A stretch of DNA of 64,000 bases, taken from Actinomadura xylanilytica. Lineage in GTDB: Bacteria; Actinomycetota; Actinomycetes; Streptosporangiales; Streptosporangiaceae. The notes under the pieces are model-generated. The model was not told the origin of the DNA. It saw only the letters and a list, made by a program, of their open reading frames with translations, and ran no database searches. Location of the stretch: assembly GCF_030283145.1 (NCBI RefSeq), contig NZ_JASNWE010000001.1, forward strand, positions 1,115,751 through 1,179,750, in the 5' to 3' direction. Shown here piece after piece: positions 34,423-43,570 of the stretch; within the stretch, counting starts at the first letter, position 1, and each line of letters begins with the position of its first letter. A program made the translations under genes and the position numbers.

Positions 34423-35616
34423 CTAGCTCACCACGACCTCCGCGCCGGGGCCGCTCACCGACCCGTCCTCGCCGATCTCGATGCCCATGTCGTCGGCGAT
34501 GCGCATGGCCTCTTCGATGAGGGTCTCGACGATCTGGGCCTCGGGGACGGTCTTGACGACCTGACCCTTGACGAAGATCTGGCCCTTGCCGTTGCCCGAG
34601 GCGACACCCAGATCGGCCTCACGAGCCTCACCCGGACCATTGACCACACAACCCATCACCGCCACCCGCAGCGGCACCGGGAAATCCTTCAGACCCGCAG
34701 TGACCTGCTCAGCCAGCGTGTACACATCAACCTGGGCCCGGCCACACGACGGACAGGACACAATCTCCAGACCCCGCTGCCGCAACCCCAGCGACTCCAA
34801 GATCGCCGTACCGACCTTGACCTCCTCGACCGGCGGCGCCGACAGCGACACCCGGATCGTGTCACCGATCCCCTGAGCCAGAAGAGCACCGAACGCCACC
34901 GAGGACTTGACCGTCCCCTGGAACGCCGGCCCCGCCTCGGTCACACCCAGATGCAACGGATAATCACACGCCGCCGCAAGCAGCCGATACGCCTCGATCA
35001 TCACCACCGGATCGTTGTGCTTCACCGAGATCTTGATGTCACCGAACCCATGCTCCTCGAACAAAGAGCACTCCCACAACGCCGACTCCACCAACGCCTC
35101 AGGCGTCGCCTTCCCATACTTCTCCAGCAGCCGCTTGTCGAGCGACCCCGCGTTCACACCGATCCGGATCGGCACCCCCGCCCCCGACGCCGCCCGAGCG
35201 ATCTCACCGACCTTGTCATCGAACTTCTTGATATTGCCCGGATTCACCCGCACCGCCGCACAACCCGCGTCGATCGCGGCGAACACGTACTTGGGCTGGA
35301 AGTGGATGTCAGCGATCACCGGGATCGGCGACTTCCGCGCGATCGCGGGCAACGCCTCCGCATCGTCCTGCGAAGGAACCGCCACCCGCACGATCTGACA
35401 ACCCGACGCCGTCAACTCAGCAATCTGCTGAAGCGTCGCATTCACATCCGCCGTCAACGTCGTCGTCATCGACTGCACCGACACCGGCGCATCCCCACCC
35501 ACCGGCACACCACCCACCATGATCCGCCGCGACACCCGGCGCGGCGCCACCGGGCGGGCGGGCGCCTGCCCCTCGCCCTCGCCGCGGACCATCGGAATAC
35601 CCAGTGAAACGCTCAT
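34423..35616 (-). CDS. ispG: 4-hydroxy-3-methylbut-2-en-1-yl diphosphate synthase IspG (GcpE)
   Basis: A 397-residue IspG, the iron-sulfur enzyme that converts MEcPP to HMBPP in the non-mevalonate isoprenoid pathway. The TIM barrel begins [20 protein letters not shown], and the cluster cysteines are in [10 protein letters not shown] (near 287-290) and GCVVNGPGE. Length is normal for actinobacteria. The ATG has AGAGGAGAGGG upstream. Codon use is mosaic: from about 35520 down to 34600 codons end in G or T (GGT, GAT, TGT, TTG, GTG), while both ends of the gene use the C-ending codons of the rest of the window. The reading frame is intact throughout. Confidence 0.95.
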   Translation of the reverse strand: MSVSLGIPMVRGEGEGQAPARPVAPRRVSRRIMVGGVPVGGDAPVSVQSMTTTLTADVNATLQQIAELTASGCQIVRVAVPSQDDAEALPAIARKSPIPVIADIHFQPKYVFAAIDAGCAAVRVNPGNIKKFDDKVGEIARAASGAGVPIRIGVNAGSLDKRLLEKYGKATPEALVESALWECSLFEEHGFGDIKISVKHNDPVVMIEAYRLLAAACDYPLHLGVTEAGPAFQGTVKSSVAFGALLAQGIGDTIRVSLSAPPVEEVKVGTAILESLGLRQRGLEIVSCPSCGRAQVDVYTLAEQVTAGLKDFPVPLRVAVMGCVVNGPGEAREADLGVASGNGKGQIFVKGQVVKTVPEAQIVETLIEEAMRIADDMGIEIGEDGSVSGPGAEVVVS

Positions 35617-35802
35617 CCCTCTCCTCTGGCTTGTTCTGCTCCTCCGGGAGCAACCCCCAGACCCCGCAGAAGGAGGGCCGCACCGACCGCTCGCCCCGCT
35701 TTCGGCTGGCCCCTACCACCCTAAGCGCCGAGCACGTATGGGGTGACGTGGACGGGTCAGCTACATAGTCACGATCTGACTACCTTCTGTGACTTGATCG
35801 TA

Positions 35803-37014
35803 CTATTGAGGCAGCCGAAGCGGATTGACCAGGTCGGCGAGGATCAGCAGCACCCCGAACCCCACCAGGACCAGGACGGCCAGATAGGTGATCGGGAGCA
35901 GCCTGGTCATGTCGACCGTGCCGGGATCGGGGCGGCCCCGCAGCCGCGCGATCTGGGCGCGGGCTCGCTCGTAGGCGACGACCGCCAGGTGCCCTCCGTC
36001 CAGCGGCAGCAGCGGCACGACGTTGAGCGCCCCCAGGAAGATGTTCACCGAGACGACCAGCGACAGGAACAGGGCGATCTTGTCGCGCCCGGAGCTGTGT
36101 GAGGAGAAGATCTGGCCCGACACGTCGGTCGCCCCGACCACGCTGCCGACCTGGCCGCCGGGCGTGCTGCCCCGGTCGGGCGAGAACAGCCGCGGGATCG
36201 CGGCCGGCAGGCCGGCCAGCGCCCGGCCGATGCCGGCGACGGCGGTGCCGACGCCGCGCGCGGCGAAGACCGTCGCGTTGAGCGGGCCGACCCGCTCGTA
36301 TCCCTGGCCGGTGACCTTCGCCGACATCCCGAGGAACGTCTCGCCGGCCACCCGCGCCGGCCGCACGGTCAGCGTGACCGGCCCGGCCGCCCCGCCCGGC
36401 CCGGAGGGCCGTTCGACGACCACCTGGACGGGCCGTCCGGGCGGCGCCGCGGCGATGGCCGCGCGCAGCTCGGCCCAGGTGCGCACCCGCGTCCCACCGA
36501 ACGAGACGACGCGGTCGCCGGCGCGCAACCCGGCCTCCTTGGCCGGGGACGGCGGGCGGCCCCGCTCGCAGACGTCCTGCAAGGTGGCCGGGACGCACGC
36601 GCTGACCTGGTCGACGGTGGTGCTCGCCGAGCCCGGGACGCGCACCCCCACGGCCATCGCCATCACCATGAGCAGCACGAACGCGAAGGCGAAGTTGGCG
36701 GCGACGCCGGCCCCGATCACGATCGCGCGGCGGCCGGCCGGCTGGCGGTAGAAGGCGCGCGGCCGGTCAGCCTCGTCGATCTCCTCCAGCGGGGTGTAGC
36801 CGACGATCTTGACGAAGCCGCCGAGCGGGATCGCCTTCACCCCGTACTCGGTCTCGCCCCGCCGCCGCGACCACAGCGTGGGCCCGAAGCCGACGAAGTA
36901 CTGGGTGGCCTTCATCCCGAACCGCTTGGCGGTGAGCAGGTGGCCGCCCTCGTGCAGCATCACCGAGGCGAGCAGCGCGACGACGAAGGCGACCGCTCCG
37001 AAGAGGAAGGCCAT
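35803..37014 (-). CDS. rip1: Site-2 protease, Rip1/RseP family
   Basis: A 403-residue intramembrane zinc metalloprotease. HEGGH at residues 21-25 gives the zinc histidines and catalytic Glu, and the third ligand is in LPLDGGH near residue 340. A PDZ domain lies between (about 130-210). Four hydrophobic segments span the membrane. Rip1 cuts anti-sigma factors in regulated intramembrane proteolysis. It sits between dxr and ispG as in mycobacteria (Rv2869c). The start has AAGGAG upstream. Confidence 0.93.
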   Translation of the reverse strand: MAFLFGAVAFVVALLASVMLHEGGHLLTAKRFGMKATQYFVGFGPTLWSRRRGETEYGVKAIPLGGFVKIVGYTPLEEIDEADRPRAFYRQPAGRRAIVIGAGVAANFAFAFVLLMVMAMAVGVRVPGSASTTVDQVSACVPATLQDVCERGRPPSPAKEAGLRAGDRVVSFGGTRVRTWAELRAAIAAAPPGRPVQVVVERPSGPGGAAGPVTLTVRPARVAGETFLGMSAKVTGQGYERVGPLNATVFAARGVGTAVAGIGRALAGLPAAIPRLFSPDRGSTPGGQVGSVVGATDVSGQIFSSHSSGRDKIALFLSLVVSVNIFLGALNVVPLLPLDGGHLAVVAYERARAQIARLRGRPDPGTVDMTRLLPITYLAVLVLVGFGVLLILADLVNPLRLPQ

Positions 37015-37039
37015 CGCGCTCCTTCGCCGTGCCCATCGG

Positions 37040-38272
37040 TCAGGCGGGCGCGGTGAGCTCCCCGGCTCGCGCGCGCGCCCGCTCGTCGGCCGCGAGGACG
37101 TCGTCCAGGGTCAGGCCCGCGCCGGCGCCCGCCGCCCGATCGTCGGGCACCTGCTCGTCCACTACCCGCGTGATCGTGTCGACTATCCCCAGGAACGGCA
37201 GCCGTCCGGCACGGAACGCCTCGACGCACTCCTCGTTGGCCGCGTTGTAGACCGCCGGCGCGACACCGCCGAGCTCGCCGACCCGGCGGGCGAGCGCCAC
37301 CGACGGGAACGCCTCGTCGTCGAGCGGGAAGAACTCCCAGGTGTGGGACGCCGTCCAGTCCAGGCCCGGGGCGGCGTCCGGGACGCGGTCCGGCCAGTCC
37401 AGCCCGAGCGCGATCGGCAGCCGCATGTCGGGCGGGCTCGCCTGGGCGAGGGTCGAGCCGTCGGTGAACTCCACCATCGAGTGGATCACCGACTGCGGGT
37501 GCACCATCACCTCGATCCGGTCGAAGGGGACGTCGAAGAGCAGGTGCGCCTCGATCACCTCCAGCCCCTTGTTGACCAGCGTCGCCGAGTTGATCGTCAC
37601 GACCGGGCCCATGCTCCAGGTGGGGTGGTCCAGCGCCTGCTCGGGCGTGACGCCGGCCAGCTCGCCGCGGGCCCGGCCGCGGAACGGCCCGCCGCTGGCG
37701 GTCACCACCAGCCGCCGCACCTCGTCCGCGCGCCCGCCGCGCAGGCACTGGGCGAGCGCGGAGTGCTCGGAGTCGACCGGGACGATCTGGCCCGGCCGGG
37801 CCCGCTCCTTGACCAGCGGGCCGCCGACGATGAGCGACTCCTTGTTGGCCAGCGCGAGGGTGCGCCCGGCGTCGAGTGCCGCGAGGGTGGAGGCCAGGCC
37901 GAGCGCGCCGGTCACACCGTTCAGCACCACGTCGCTCTGCCAGGCGGCGACCTCGGCGACCGCCTCCGGCCCCGCGACGATCTTGGGGATGGGGTAGTCG
38001 CCGGTGGCGTAGCCGCGCCGCTGGGCCTCGGCGTAGAAGGCGAGCTGGAGCTCCTGCGCCGCGGACGCCTTGGCCACCGCGACGATGTCGGGGCGGAACT
38101 CCAGGGCCTGCTCGGCGAGCAGCCCGACCCGGTCGCCGCCGGCGGCCAGCCCGGCCACCCGGAACCGGCCGGGGTTGCGCCGGATCACGTCGAGGGCCTG
38201 GGTGCCGATCGAGCCGGTGGAGCCGAGCAGGACGACCTCGCGGGCGGCCGGGGCGGCGTTCGAAGGTGACAT
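37040..38272 (-). CDS. dxr: 1-deoxy-D-xylulose 5-phosphate reductoisomerase
   Basis: A 410-residue Dxr, which makes MEP from DXP with NADPH and a divalent metal. The NADPH motif is [15 protein letters not shown]; metal and substrate residues are in [25 protein letters not shown] and [25 protein letters not shown] is also conserved. Length is typical. Upstream in-frame codons (ATG 38283) could extend it by a few residues and no ribosome binding site decides. It lies 25 bases ahead of rip1, so dxr-rip1 are one operon, with ispG 186 bases further on. Confidence 0.94.
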   Translation of the reverse strand: MSPSNAAPAAREVVLLGSTGSIGTQALDVIRRNPGRFRVAGLAAGGDRVGLLAEQALEFRPDIVAVAKASAAQELQLAFYAEAQRRGYATGDYPIPKIVAGPEAVAEVAAWQSDVVLNGVTGALGLASTLAALDAGRTLALANKESLIVGGPLVKERARPGQIVPVDSEHSALAQCLRGGRADEVRRLVVTASGGPFRGRARGELAGVTPEQALDHPTWSMGPVVTINSATLVNKGLEVIEAHLLFDVPFDRIEVMVHPQSVIHSMVEFTDGSTLAQASPPDMRLPIALGLDWPDRVPDAAPGLDWTASHTWEFFPLDDEAFPSVALARRVGELGGVAPAVYNAANEECVEAFRAGRLPFLGIVDTITRVVDEQVPDDRAAGAGAGLTLDDVLAADERARARAGELTAPA

Positions 38273-38416
38273 CACGGGGTCCATTGTCGGCCATGGCGGA
38301 CCGGTGCGGGGGCCGCCCGGCGCGTCGGCCCGACATGCGCGAACGGCCAGAACTACAAGAACGCCCCGGACACCTTCGTCCAGATCTGCCACTAGTCGCG
38401 GCAAATATCGCGAACG

Positions 38417-38422
38417 TAGCTT
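38417..38422 (+). promoter_or_regulatory. -10 box of a leaderless promoter for the secreted protease
   Basis: TAGCTT (TANNNT) ends seven bases before the ATG at 38430 and no ribosome binding site is present, so transcription probably starts at the initiation codon. Confidence 0.4.
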
Positions 38423-38429
38423 TCGGCGC

Positions 38430-39401
38430 ATGAGACGCTCCCCGCGCACCATGACCCTCGCCGCGCTGGGCGGCGCGGCACTGACCCTGCCGCTGCTCGC
38501 CGTCCCCGCCGCCCAGGCCGCCACCGCCCCGACCCCGGTCCCCTCTCCGTCCGCCCGCGCGCAGGCCACCGGCGGCGCCGAGCAGCAGCGGGTGCTGCGG
38601 TTCTGGACGCGGCAGCGGATGGCCTCGGCCACCCCGATGGAGAAGCTCTTCAAGCCGAAGGGCGTGGACCTGGCCGCAGTGCGGCGCGGTCTCGCCAAGC
38701 TCGTCCCGATGTCGGTCCCGAACGGCGGCGCCGCCTGGACTGGCGGCGGGGCCGTCACCAAGACCGCCGGCCGGGTGTTCTTCACCTACCAGGGCCGCAC
38801 CGCGTCCTGCTCCGGCGACGCGGTGACCAGCACCAACAAGAGCACCGTCGTCACCGCCGGGCACTGCGTGAAGCTCGACGGGGCCTGGCACACCGACTGG
38901 GTGTTCGTGCCCGGCTACAAGGACGGCGACCGTCCGTACGGGACGTGGACCGCGAGCAAGACGCTGTCCACACCCCAGTGGACCGCCAGCGAGGACCTCA
39001 ACTACGACGTCGGCGCGGCCGTGGTGAACCCGGTGGACGGCAAGAAGCTCGTGGACACCGTCGGCGGGCAGGGCATCGCGTTCAACCAGGCGCGCGGCCA
39101 GTCCATGTACGCGTTCGGCTACCCGGCCGCCGCCCCCTACGACGGCTCCAAGCTGACCTATTGCAGCGGGACGGTCATCGACGACTTCCTTCAGAGCAGC
39201 GACCTCGGGCTGCGCTGCGACATGACCGGCGGGTCCAGCGGCGGGCCGTGGTTCCTGAACTTCGGCGAGTCGGCGGGCACGGGCATCCAGAACTCGGTGA
39301 ACAGCTTCAAGTACAACCTGCCGTTCCTGTCCGACTACATGTTCGGCCCGTACTTCGGGACCGACGCGCAGAACCTGTACAACACGGCTCAGTCCTCGTA
39401 G
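38430..39401 (+). CDS. Secreted trypsin-like serine peptidase
   Basis: A 323-residue exported serine protease of chymotrypsin fold. The signal peptide ends AAQAA-T near residue 31, then a propeptide-like region of about 75 residues precedes the catalytic domain. The triad is visible: His in VTAGHC (near 142), Asp in [11 protein letters not shown] (near 191) and Ser in GGSSGGPW (near 268). Four cysteines can pair. Similar proteins are actinobacterial glutamyl or small trypsin-like endopeptidases. No ribosome binding site is seen; the message may be leaderless. It converges with the histidine kinase gene. Confidence 0.9.
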   Translation: MRRSPRTMTLAALGGAALTLPLLAVPAAQAATAPTPVPSPSARAQATGGAEQQRVLRFWTRQRMASATPMEKLFKPKGVDLAAVRRGLAKLVPMSVPNGGAAWTGGGAVTKTAGRVFFTYQGRTASCSGDAVTSTNKSTVVTAGHCVKLDGAWHTDWVFVPGYKDGDRPYGTWTASKTLSTPQWTASEDLNYDVGAAVVNPVDGKKLVDTVGGQGIAFNQARGQSMYAFGYPAAAPYDGSKLTYCSGTVIDDFLQSSDLGLRCDMTGGSSGGPWFLNFGESAGTGIQNSVNSFKYNLPFLSDYMFGPYFGTDAQNLYNTAQSS

Positions 39402-39411
39402 CCGGGCCCGG

Positions 39412-40821
39412 CTACGAGCCGTCCGGCCGGTCGCGCGGGAGCGGGTCGCGCAGCAGCGGGAGGCGGAGGACGAAGCGGGCGCCGCGCTCGCTGTCTCCGA
39501 TGTACAGCCGTCCCCCGTGCGCGTTCGCGATCTCCCGCGCGATCGGCAGGCCGAGGCCGCTCCCGCCGGCGTCCTTGCGGCGCGAGGAGGCCAGCCGGGT
39601 GAAGCGCTCGAACACGCGCTCCCGGTCCTCGGGCGCCACGCCGGGCCCGTCGTCGCGGACCTCCAGCACCGCCTCGCCGCCGTCCGCCCGGACCTCCACC
39701 TCCACCCGGGCGTCGGCGTGCCGGTCGGCGTTCACCAGCAGGTTGAGCAGCACGCGGGCGAGCTGGAGCCGGTCGCCCTCCACCAGCACGCCCGGCTCGG
39801 AGCGGACCGTCACCGGCAGGCGCAGCGTGCCGCGCGCCACCTCGGCCTCCGCCAGGTCGCCGAGGTCCAGCGGCGCCCGCGCGGGCTCGGCCCCGGAGTC
39901 CAGCCGGGCCAGGGCAAGGAGCGCGTCCACGATCTGGTGCAGCCGCTCGGCGTCGCCCAGGGCGTGCTCCAGCGTCTCCCGGGGGTCGGTGCCCGCCGGG
40001 TCGTCCAGCGCGAGCTCGATCCGGGTGCGCAGGCCGGTGATCGGCGAGCGCAGCTCGTGCGAGGCGTCGGAGACGAACCGGCGCTGGTGCTCCACCGCCC
40101 GCTCCAGCCGGTCCAGGGTGGCGTTGACGGTGCGGGCCAGCCGCTCGATCTCGTCGTGGGTGCCCGGCACGGGCATCCGGCGGCTCAGGTCGGACGCGGT
40201 GATCTCGGCCATCTCGGTCTCGATCGCCGCGACCGGCCGCAGCGTCCGTCCCACCGCGCGCCACATCCCCCACGCGGCGAGCGCGAGCACCACGACGCAG
40301 AGTCCGGCCATGACCGACTCCAGGAGGTAGTTCCCGAGGATCCACGGTTGCGGGACCGCCGCGTACACCGTCACGGGCCCGTACGCCTTGGCCACGACGT
40401 CGAACCCGACGACGATGACGCAGTCGGGCAGCAGGTCGCTCCGCGCGCAGACCCTGGTGTCGACCCGCGTGTCGAGCCGGCTCGGCCGCGCCCTGGTGAT
40501 CGGCGGGCGGCCCTGGAGCGGGGCGCTGGAGGCCACCACCCGGCCGGAGCCGGCGGAGACCACTTGGACGAGCACGCCGCTCTGTGCCGGAATGTGGGTG
40601 GGCAGCCGTCCCGCACCGGCCGCGACCGCGACCTCGCGGGCCGCGCGGGCCGCCACGTCGGTGCGATGGCTCAGGATCAGATGGTGCAGCAGCGCCGCGG
40701 TGACCAGGACGGCGGCCAGCAGCAGCGACCCGACGACGCTCATCGCGAGCAGCGTCACCCGCGCGCGGATCGAGCGCGGCCGGCCCGGCCACGCGCTCAG
40801 CGGGACGGTCGTCGCCGGCAT
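39412..40821 (-). CDS. Sensor histidine kinase without adjacent response regulator
   Basis: A 469-residue membrane histidine kinase. Two membrane helices (about 23-46 and 165-187) bracket an extracellular sensor of about 120 residues with two cysteines; HAMP follows, then the phosphoacceptor box FVSDASHELRSPIT (His near 255), the N box LLNLLVNADRHAD and the G boxes DDGPGVAP and GGSGLGL. The ATG has AAAGGAGAG directly upstream. No response regulator gene lies next to it in this window; the neighbours are a convergent protease and a divergent small gene. Confidence 0.9.
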   Translation of the reverse strand: MPATTVPLSAWPGRPRSIRARVTLLAMSVVGSLLLAAVLVTAALLHHLILSHRTDVAARAAREVAVAAGAGRLPTHIPAQSGVLVQVVSAGSGRVVASSAPLQGRPPITRARPSRLDTRVDTRVCARSDLLPDCVIVVGFDVVAKAYGPVTVYAAVPQPWILGNYLLESVMAGLCVVVLALAAWGMWRAVGRTLRPVAAIETEMAEITASDLSRRMPVPGTHDEIERLARTVNATLDRLERAVEHQRRFVSDASHELRSPITGLRTRIELALDDPAGTDPRETLEHALGDAERLHQIVDALLALARLDSGAEPARAPLDLGDLAEAEVARGTLRLPVTVRSEPGVLVEGDRLQLARVLLNLLVNADRHADARVEVEVRADGGEAVLEVRDDGPGVAPEDRERVFERFTRLASSRRKDAGGSGLGLPIAREIANAHGGRLYIGDSERGARFVLRLPLLRDPLPRDRPDGS

Positions 40822-40985
40822 CTCTCCTTTGTATGCCCCGCGCCTCCAACGACCGGTAAAGGATCACTCCCGCCACCCCGCCGCGGCCCGCCGACCTTGG
40901 GGACGGAACCGACACGTCAGCCTTTACCACCCCTTTCACCTGCGGTAGCGGCGAGCACACCCTTGGCGACCTATAAAGGAATCAC

Positions 40986-41447
40986 GTGAAGTCGACTCCC
41001 GCCAGGGGGATGGGCATGGGCCAGACCGACGAGCCGAGGTTCGACCCGGGTGCGCTGACCACCGCACAGCGCCAGGGCGCGGCCTGCGTCGTCTGTCGGA
41101 AGCAGTGGCCCCGGCCGCGCACGCGCGTCGGCCGCCTGCCGGATTCGTCCGGGGTGTTCGCGTGCGAGGAATGCGCACCCGCCCTGCCGGCAACCCGCGA
41201 AGCGGGCTCTCCGGGAGCCGACCACGCACGCCGGACGACCGGCCGGGAGGCCGGTTCCGGCGGGGGCGCCGGTCTTCGACCGAGGCGGGCGCCCCGGAGG
41301 TCTCTCCTGGAGGAGGGTGACCCGGGCATTCGGGGGGAAGCCCGGGACCACCCGACAGGCGTGCCCGGCTGGGGGCGGCCGGGCGCGCCGGAGAGACCGT
41401 CGCGCGGGCGGGGGGCCCGCCCGCGCAGCCCGTCCCCGCCGCGTTAG
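40986..41447 (+). CDS. Small Cys-rich (zinc-binding) protein with Arg/Gly/Pro tail
   Basis: A 153-residue protein. The N-terminal 65 residues (TTAQRQGAACVVCRKQWP, then FACEECAPALP) carry two CxxC pairs, a treble-clef or zinc-ribbon arrangement seen in many short actinobacterial proteins. The last 85 residues are a low-complexity Arg/Gly/Pro tail that relatives generally lack, so the frame may simply have stayed open in GC-rich DNA. The GTG start has AAAGGA five bases upstream. The gene ends by overlapping the convergent solute-binding gene. Function is unknown. Confidence 0.6.
   Translation: MKSTPARGMGMGQTDEPRFDPGALTTAQRQGAACVVCRKQWPRPRTRVGRLPDSSGVFACEECAPALPATREAGSPGADHARRTTGREAGSGGGAGLRPRRAPRRSLLEEGDPGIRGEARDHPTGVPGWGRPGAPERPSRGRGARPRSPSPPR
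41402..41426. terminator. GC-rich hairpin between convergent genes
   Basis: A perfect 11-bp inverted repeat (GCGCGGGCGGG and complement) with a GGG loop lies inside the last codons of the small Cys-rich gene and 18 bases after the stop of the convergent solute-binding gene. It could terminate both. Confidence 0.5.
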
Positions 41448-42820
41448 CCGGGACCCCGCCGGGCGGGGTTGGTCGCCTCGATCCACTTCTTGGTCCACTC
41501 AGCGTAGTCGGTGCAGTCGCCCTTGCCGGGCTTGCCCTTCTTGCCGGTGCCGCACGCCTTGGCCGGGGTGTGCGCGAAGATCACCTCGTCGAGGTAGCCG
41601 CGGTCGCCGACCCGGTAGGCGTCGCAGAACTCGCGCTTGAGCCGGTCGCCCGAGCACGCCTGCGGGTTGGCCGGCGCGACCCCGGTCCACTCGGCCACCT
41701 GCTGCTGGACGTCGGGCGAGGCGGTCCACTGGAGCCACTGGTACATGCAGTTGGGATGCTGGACGCGGGCACCGATCATCCAGGCGTTCATCCAGCCCGT
41801 GACGCCCTCGGAGGGGACCGCGGTCTGCACCGGCCGTCCGGCCCGGTTCAGCACGTCGGCCTGGTACGGCCACACCACGCCAAGCGCGGCGCTCTGCTCG
41901 CCGCCCGGCCCCTCCGGCCTCACCTTGGGTGCGTCCGTGCCCGTCGGGGTGGGCGTCGCCGTGCCGGACGAGGGGGGCGCGGGCAGCGGGGAGGACGCGG
42001 GCGGGGGCGCGTCGCCGCTCCGGCCCGTGGCGCCGCCGAGCCCGGTGCCGCCCCCGGCGAACGCACTGATCGCGTCGGCGGGGAGCTGCCAGTACTCCTT
42101 GACGTGCGGGCGCTGCTTGGCCAGCACCTTCCCGGCGGCGTCGAGCTGCTTGGCGGTCAGCGAGTAGGGGTCGCCGATGTGGAGCTTGCGCTCCTTGTCC
42201 TTGAGGTAGAGGGCGGCCTCGGCGATGGCGAGCGGGCTGTCGCGCATGATGAGCCGCCCGGAGTAGCGGCGGGCCTGTTCCGGCTCGAACAGGGCCGCCC
42301 AGCTCGACGGGGCCGGCTGGACCGTCCGGGTGTCGTAGGCCAGCAGGTTCGAGCCCCATGTGAACGGGACGCCGTAGAACCTGCCGTCGCGCTTGAGCAG
42401 GCCGCGCAGGCGCGGTTCGAGCTTCTTGTAGCCGTCGACCAGGTTGGGGTTGACGGCGACGACCTGGCGGTCGGCGATGAGCCGCCCGGACACTTCGGGC
42501 GGCGCCGACACACCGTCGTAGCGCCGGTTGGGGTCGCTCATGAGGTCGGCCATCTCCTCCGGGGAGCGGGCGGCCTTCCAGCCGACCTTGCAGCCCGTGC
42601 GCTTCTCGAACGGGGTGACCCAGTCGACCCGGGGGTCGCTGCCGCCGTTCTCCACGTAGCCCGACAGCGAGACCAGGTTGATGGTGCCCTCGCCCGGGCC
42701 GAGCGTGCTGGCCACCCGCACCGCACCGGCCGGTTCATCGTCGCCGCTACAGGCGCCGAGACCCGCCGCCGCCAGCACCGTGGTCACCACCAAGGCCGTC
42801 ACCTTGGCCCTCAACCGCAT
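41444..42820 (-). CDS. Solitary ABC transporter solute-binding lipoprotein (spermidine/putrescine type)
   Basis: A 458-residue extracellular solute-binding protein. The signal peptide ends in the lipobox AGLGAC. The mature part has the type II binding-protein features INLVSLSGYVENGGSDPRVD, GVPFTWGSNLLAYDT and YQWLQWTASPDVQQQVAEWT, closest in style to PotD-like or ferric-type proteins. A 50-residue Gly/Ser/Thr/Pro insertion occurs near the middle (around residues 265-315). No permease or ATPase gene is nearby, so it must serve a remote importer or act as a sensor. GGGAG lies four bases before the ATG. Confidence 0.83.
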   Translation of the reverse strand: MRLRAKVTALVVTTVLAAAGLGACSGDDEPAGAVRVASTLGPGEGTINLVSLSGYVENGGSDPRVDWVTPFEKRTGCKVGWKAARSPEEMADLMSDPNRRYDGVSAPPEVSGRLIADRQVVAVNPNLVDGYKKLEPRLRGLLKRDGRFYGVPFTWGSNLLAYDTRTVQPAPSSWAALFEPEQARRYSGRLIMRDSPLAIAEAALYLKDKERKLHIGDPYSLTAKQLDAAGKVLAKQRPHVKEYWQLPADAISAFAGGGTGLGGATGRSGDAPPPASSPLPAPPSSGTATPTPTGTDAPKVRPEGPGGEQSAALGVVWPYQADVLNRAGRPVQTAVPSEGVTGWMNAWMIGARVQHPNCMYQWLQWTASPDVQQQVAEWTGVAPANPQACSGDRLKREFCDAYRVGDRGYLDEVIFAHTPAKACGTGKKGKPGKGDCTDYAEWTKKWIEATNPARRGPG

Positions 42821-43222
42821 GTCGCTCCCGATCCGTCCACCGGGCCGTCCCCCGCGCGGACGGGCCCGTCGGCGCAGCGTAGCGCCTCCGGCACCGTGAG
42901 GCCGCGTGCGGCGCCGCGAGGACGCGCGGCGCGGGACGGCACGGGAGCGCATTCCACCCTTCCCGTCGTGCCGAACATCTCCGCGCGATTCGATCGCCGG
43001 CCACCGGACGGGGATCCACCATCCCCGCCTTTATGAACCATTCACAAAGCCATTTTCGGACGGATTGGCTGCGGCGAAGAGAGCCGCCGCGGCCCGGGGG
43101 GCGGTGGGTGCTGGCGTCCGTGCCACACACGGAGGTTGCTGGAGAGGGGTGTGGCACGGGCTGCCGCCCATCCCGGGGCCGCGGCGGCGCCGGCGTGCGT
43201 GGCGAGGTTGGGGAACAGCGGA
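42821..43222. other. Intergenic stretch without a recognised gene
   Basis: About 400 bases with no convincing coding frame. It holds the promoter side of the solute-binding gene, an AT-richer patch near 43030-43060, and a long inverted repeat at 43118-43159. Confidence 0.6.
43118..43159. terminator. Inverted repeat downstream of the 43223-43570 gene
   Basis: Arms CCGTGCCACAC (43118-43128) and GTGTGGCACGG (43149-43159) are perfectly complementary over 11 bases with a 20-base loop. It lies about 65 bases beyond the stop of the minus-strand hypothetical gene and could end its transcript. Confidence 0.45.
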
Positions 43223-43570
43223 TCACCTTGCAGTGCCGCTCGGCCACGCGGACGCCGGCACCCGGCGGAACGGGGACGGTGTGACGCCCTCGAGACGGAG
43301 GAGATTCGAGGGGCGTCGCCCGTCCTGCCGGGGGTCGCGGGACGGCCGGAGGCCGTCGTCGGTCATCGGATTCCCTACTGCGGAGTGCTGGATCACCTCG
43401 ATCAGTGCGATGAGCCGCTGCGGGGTCTCGGCCTCGACGAAGTCCCCGCCGCCCCGGCCCCGGGGCGGCAGCGCCCACCAGTGGGCGGTGAACGGGCCGA
43501 ACCAGACGGTCCAGCCGGGGTAGCGCCGGCCGAGCGCTTCGACCTCGGCGGCGTGGTCGTCAGCAGTCAT
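43223..43570 (-). CDS. Hypothetical protein, actinobacterial
   Basis: A 115-residue protein of unknown function. The first 55 residues (EVEALGRRYPGWTVWFGPFT, then HWWALPP) match a small Trp-rich family that recurs next to regulators in actinobacteria; the second half is less typical and Arg/Pro-rich. CAGGGAG seven bases ahead of the ATG supports the start. Upstream lies an AT-rich region with an inverted repeat. Confidence 0.6.
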   Translation of the reverse strand: MTADDHAAEVEALGRRYPGWTVWFGPFTAHWWALPPRGRGGGDFVEAETPQRLIALIEVIQHSAVGNPMTDDGLRPSRDPRQDGRRPSNLLRLEGVTPSPFRRVPASAWPSGTAR

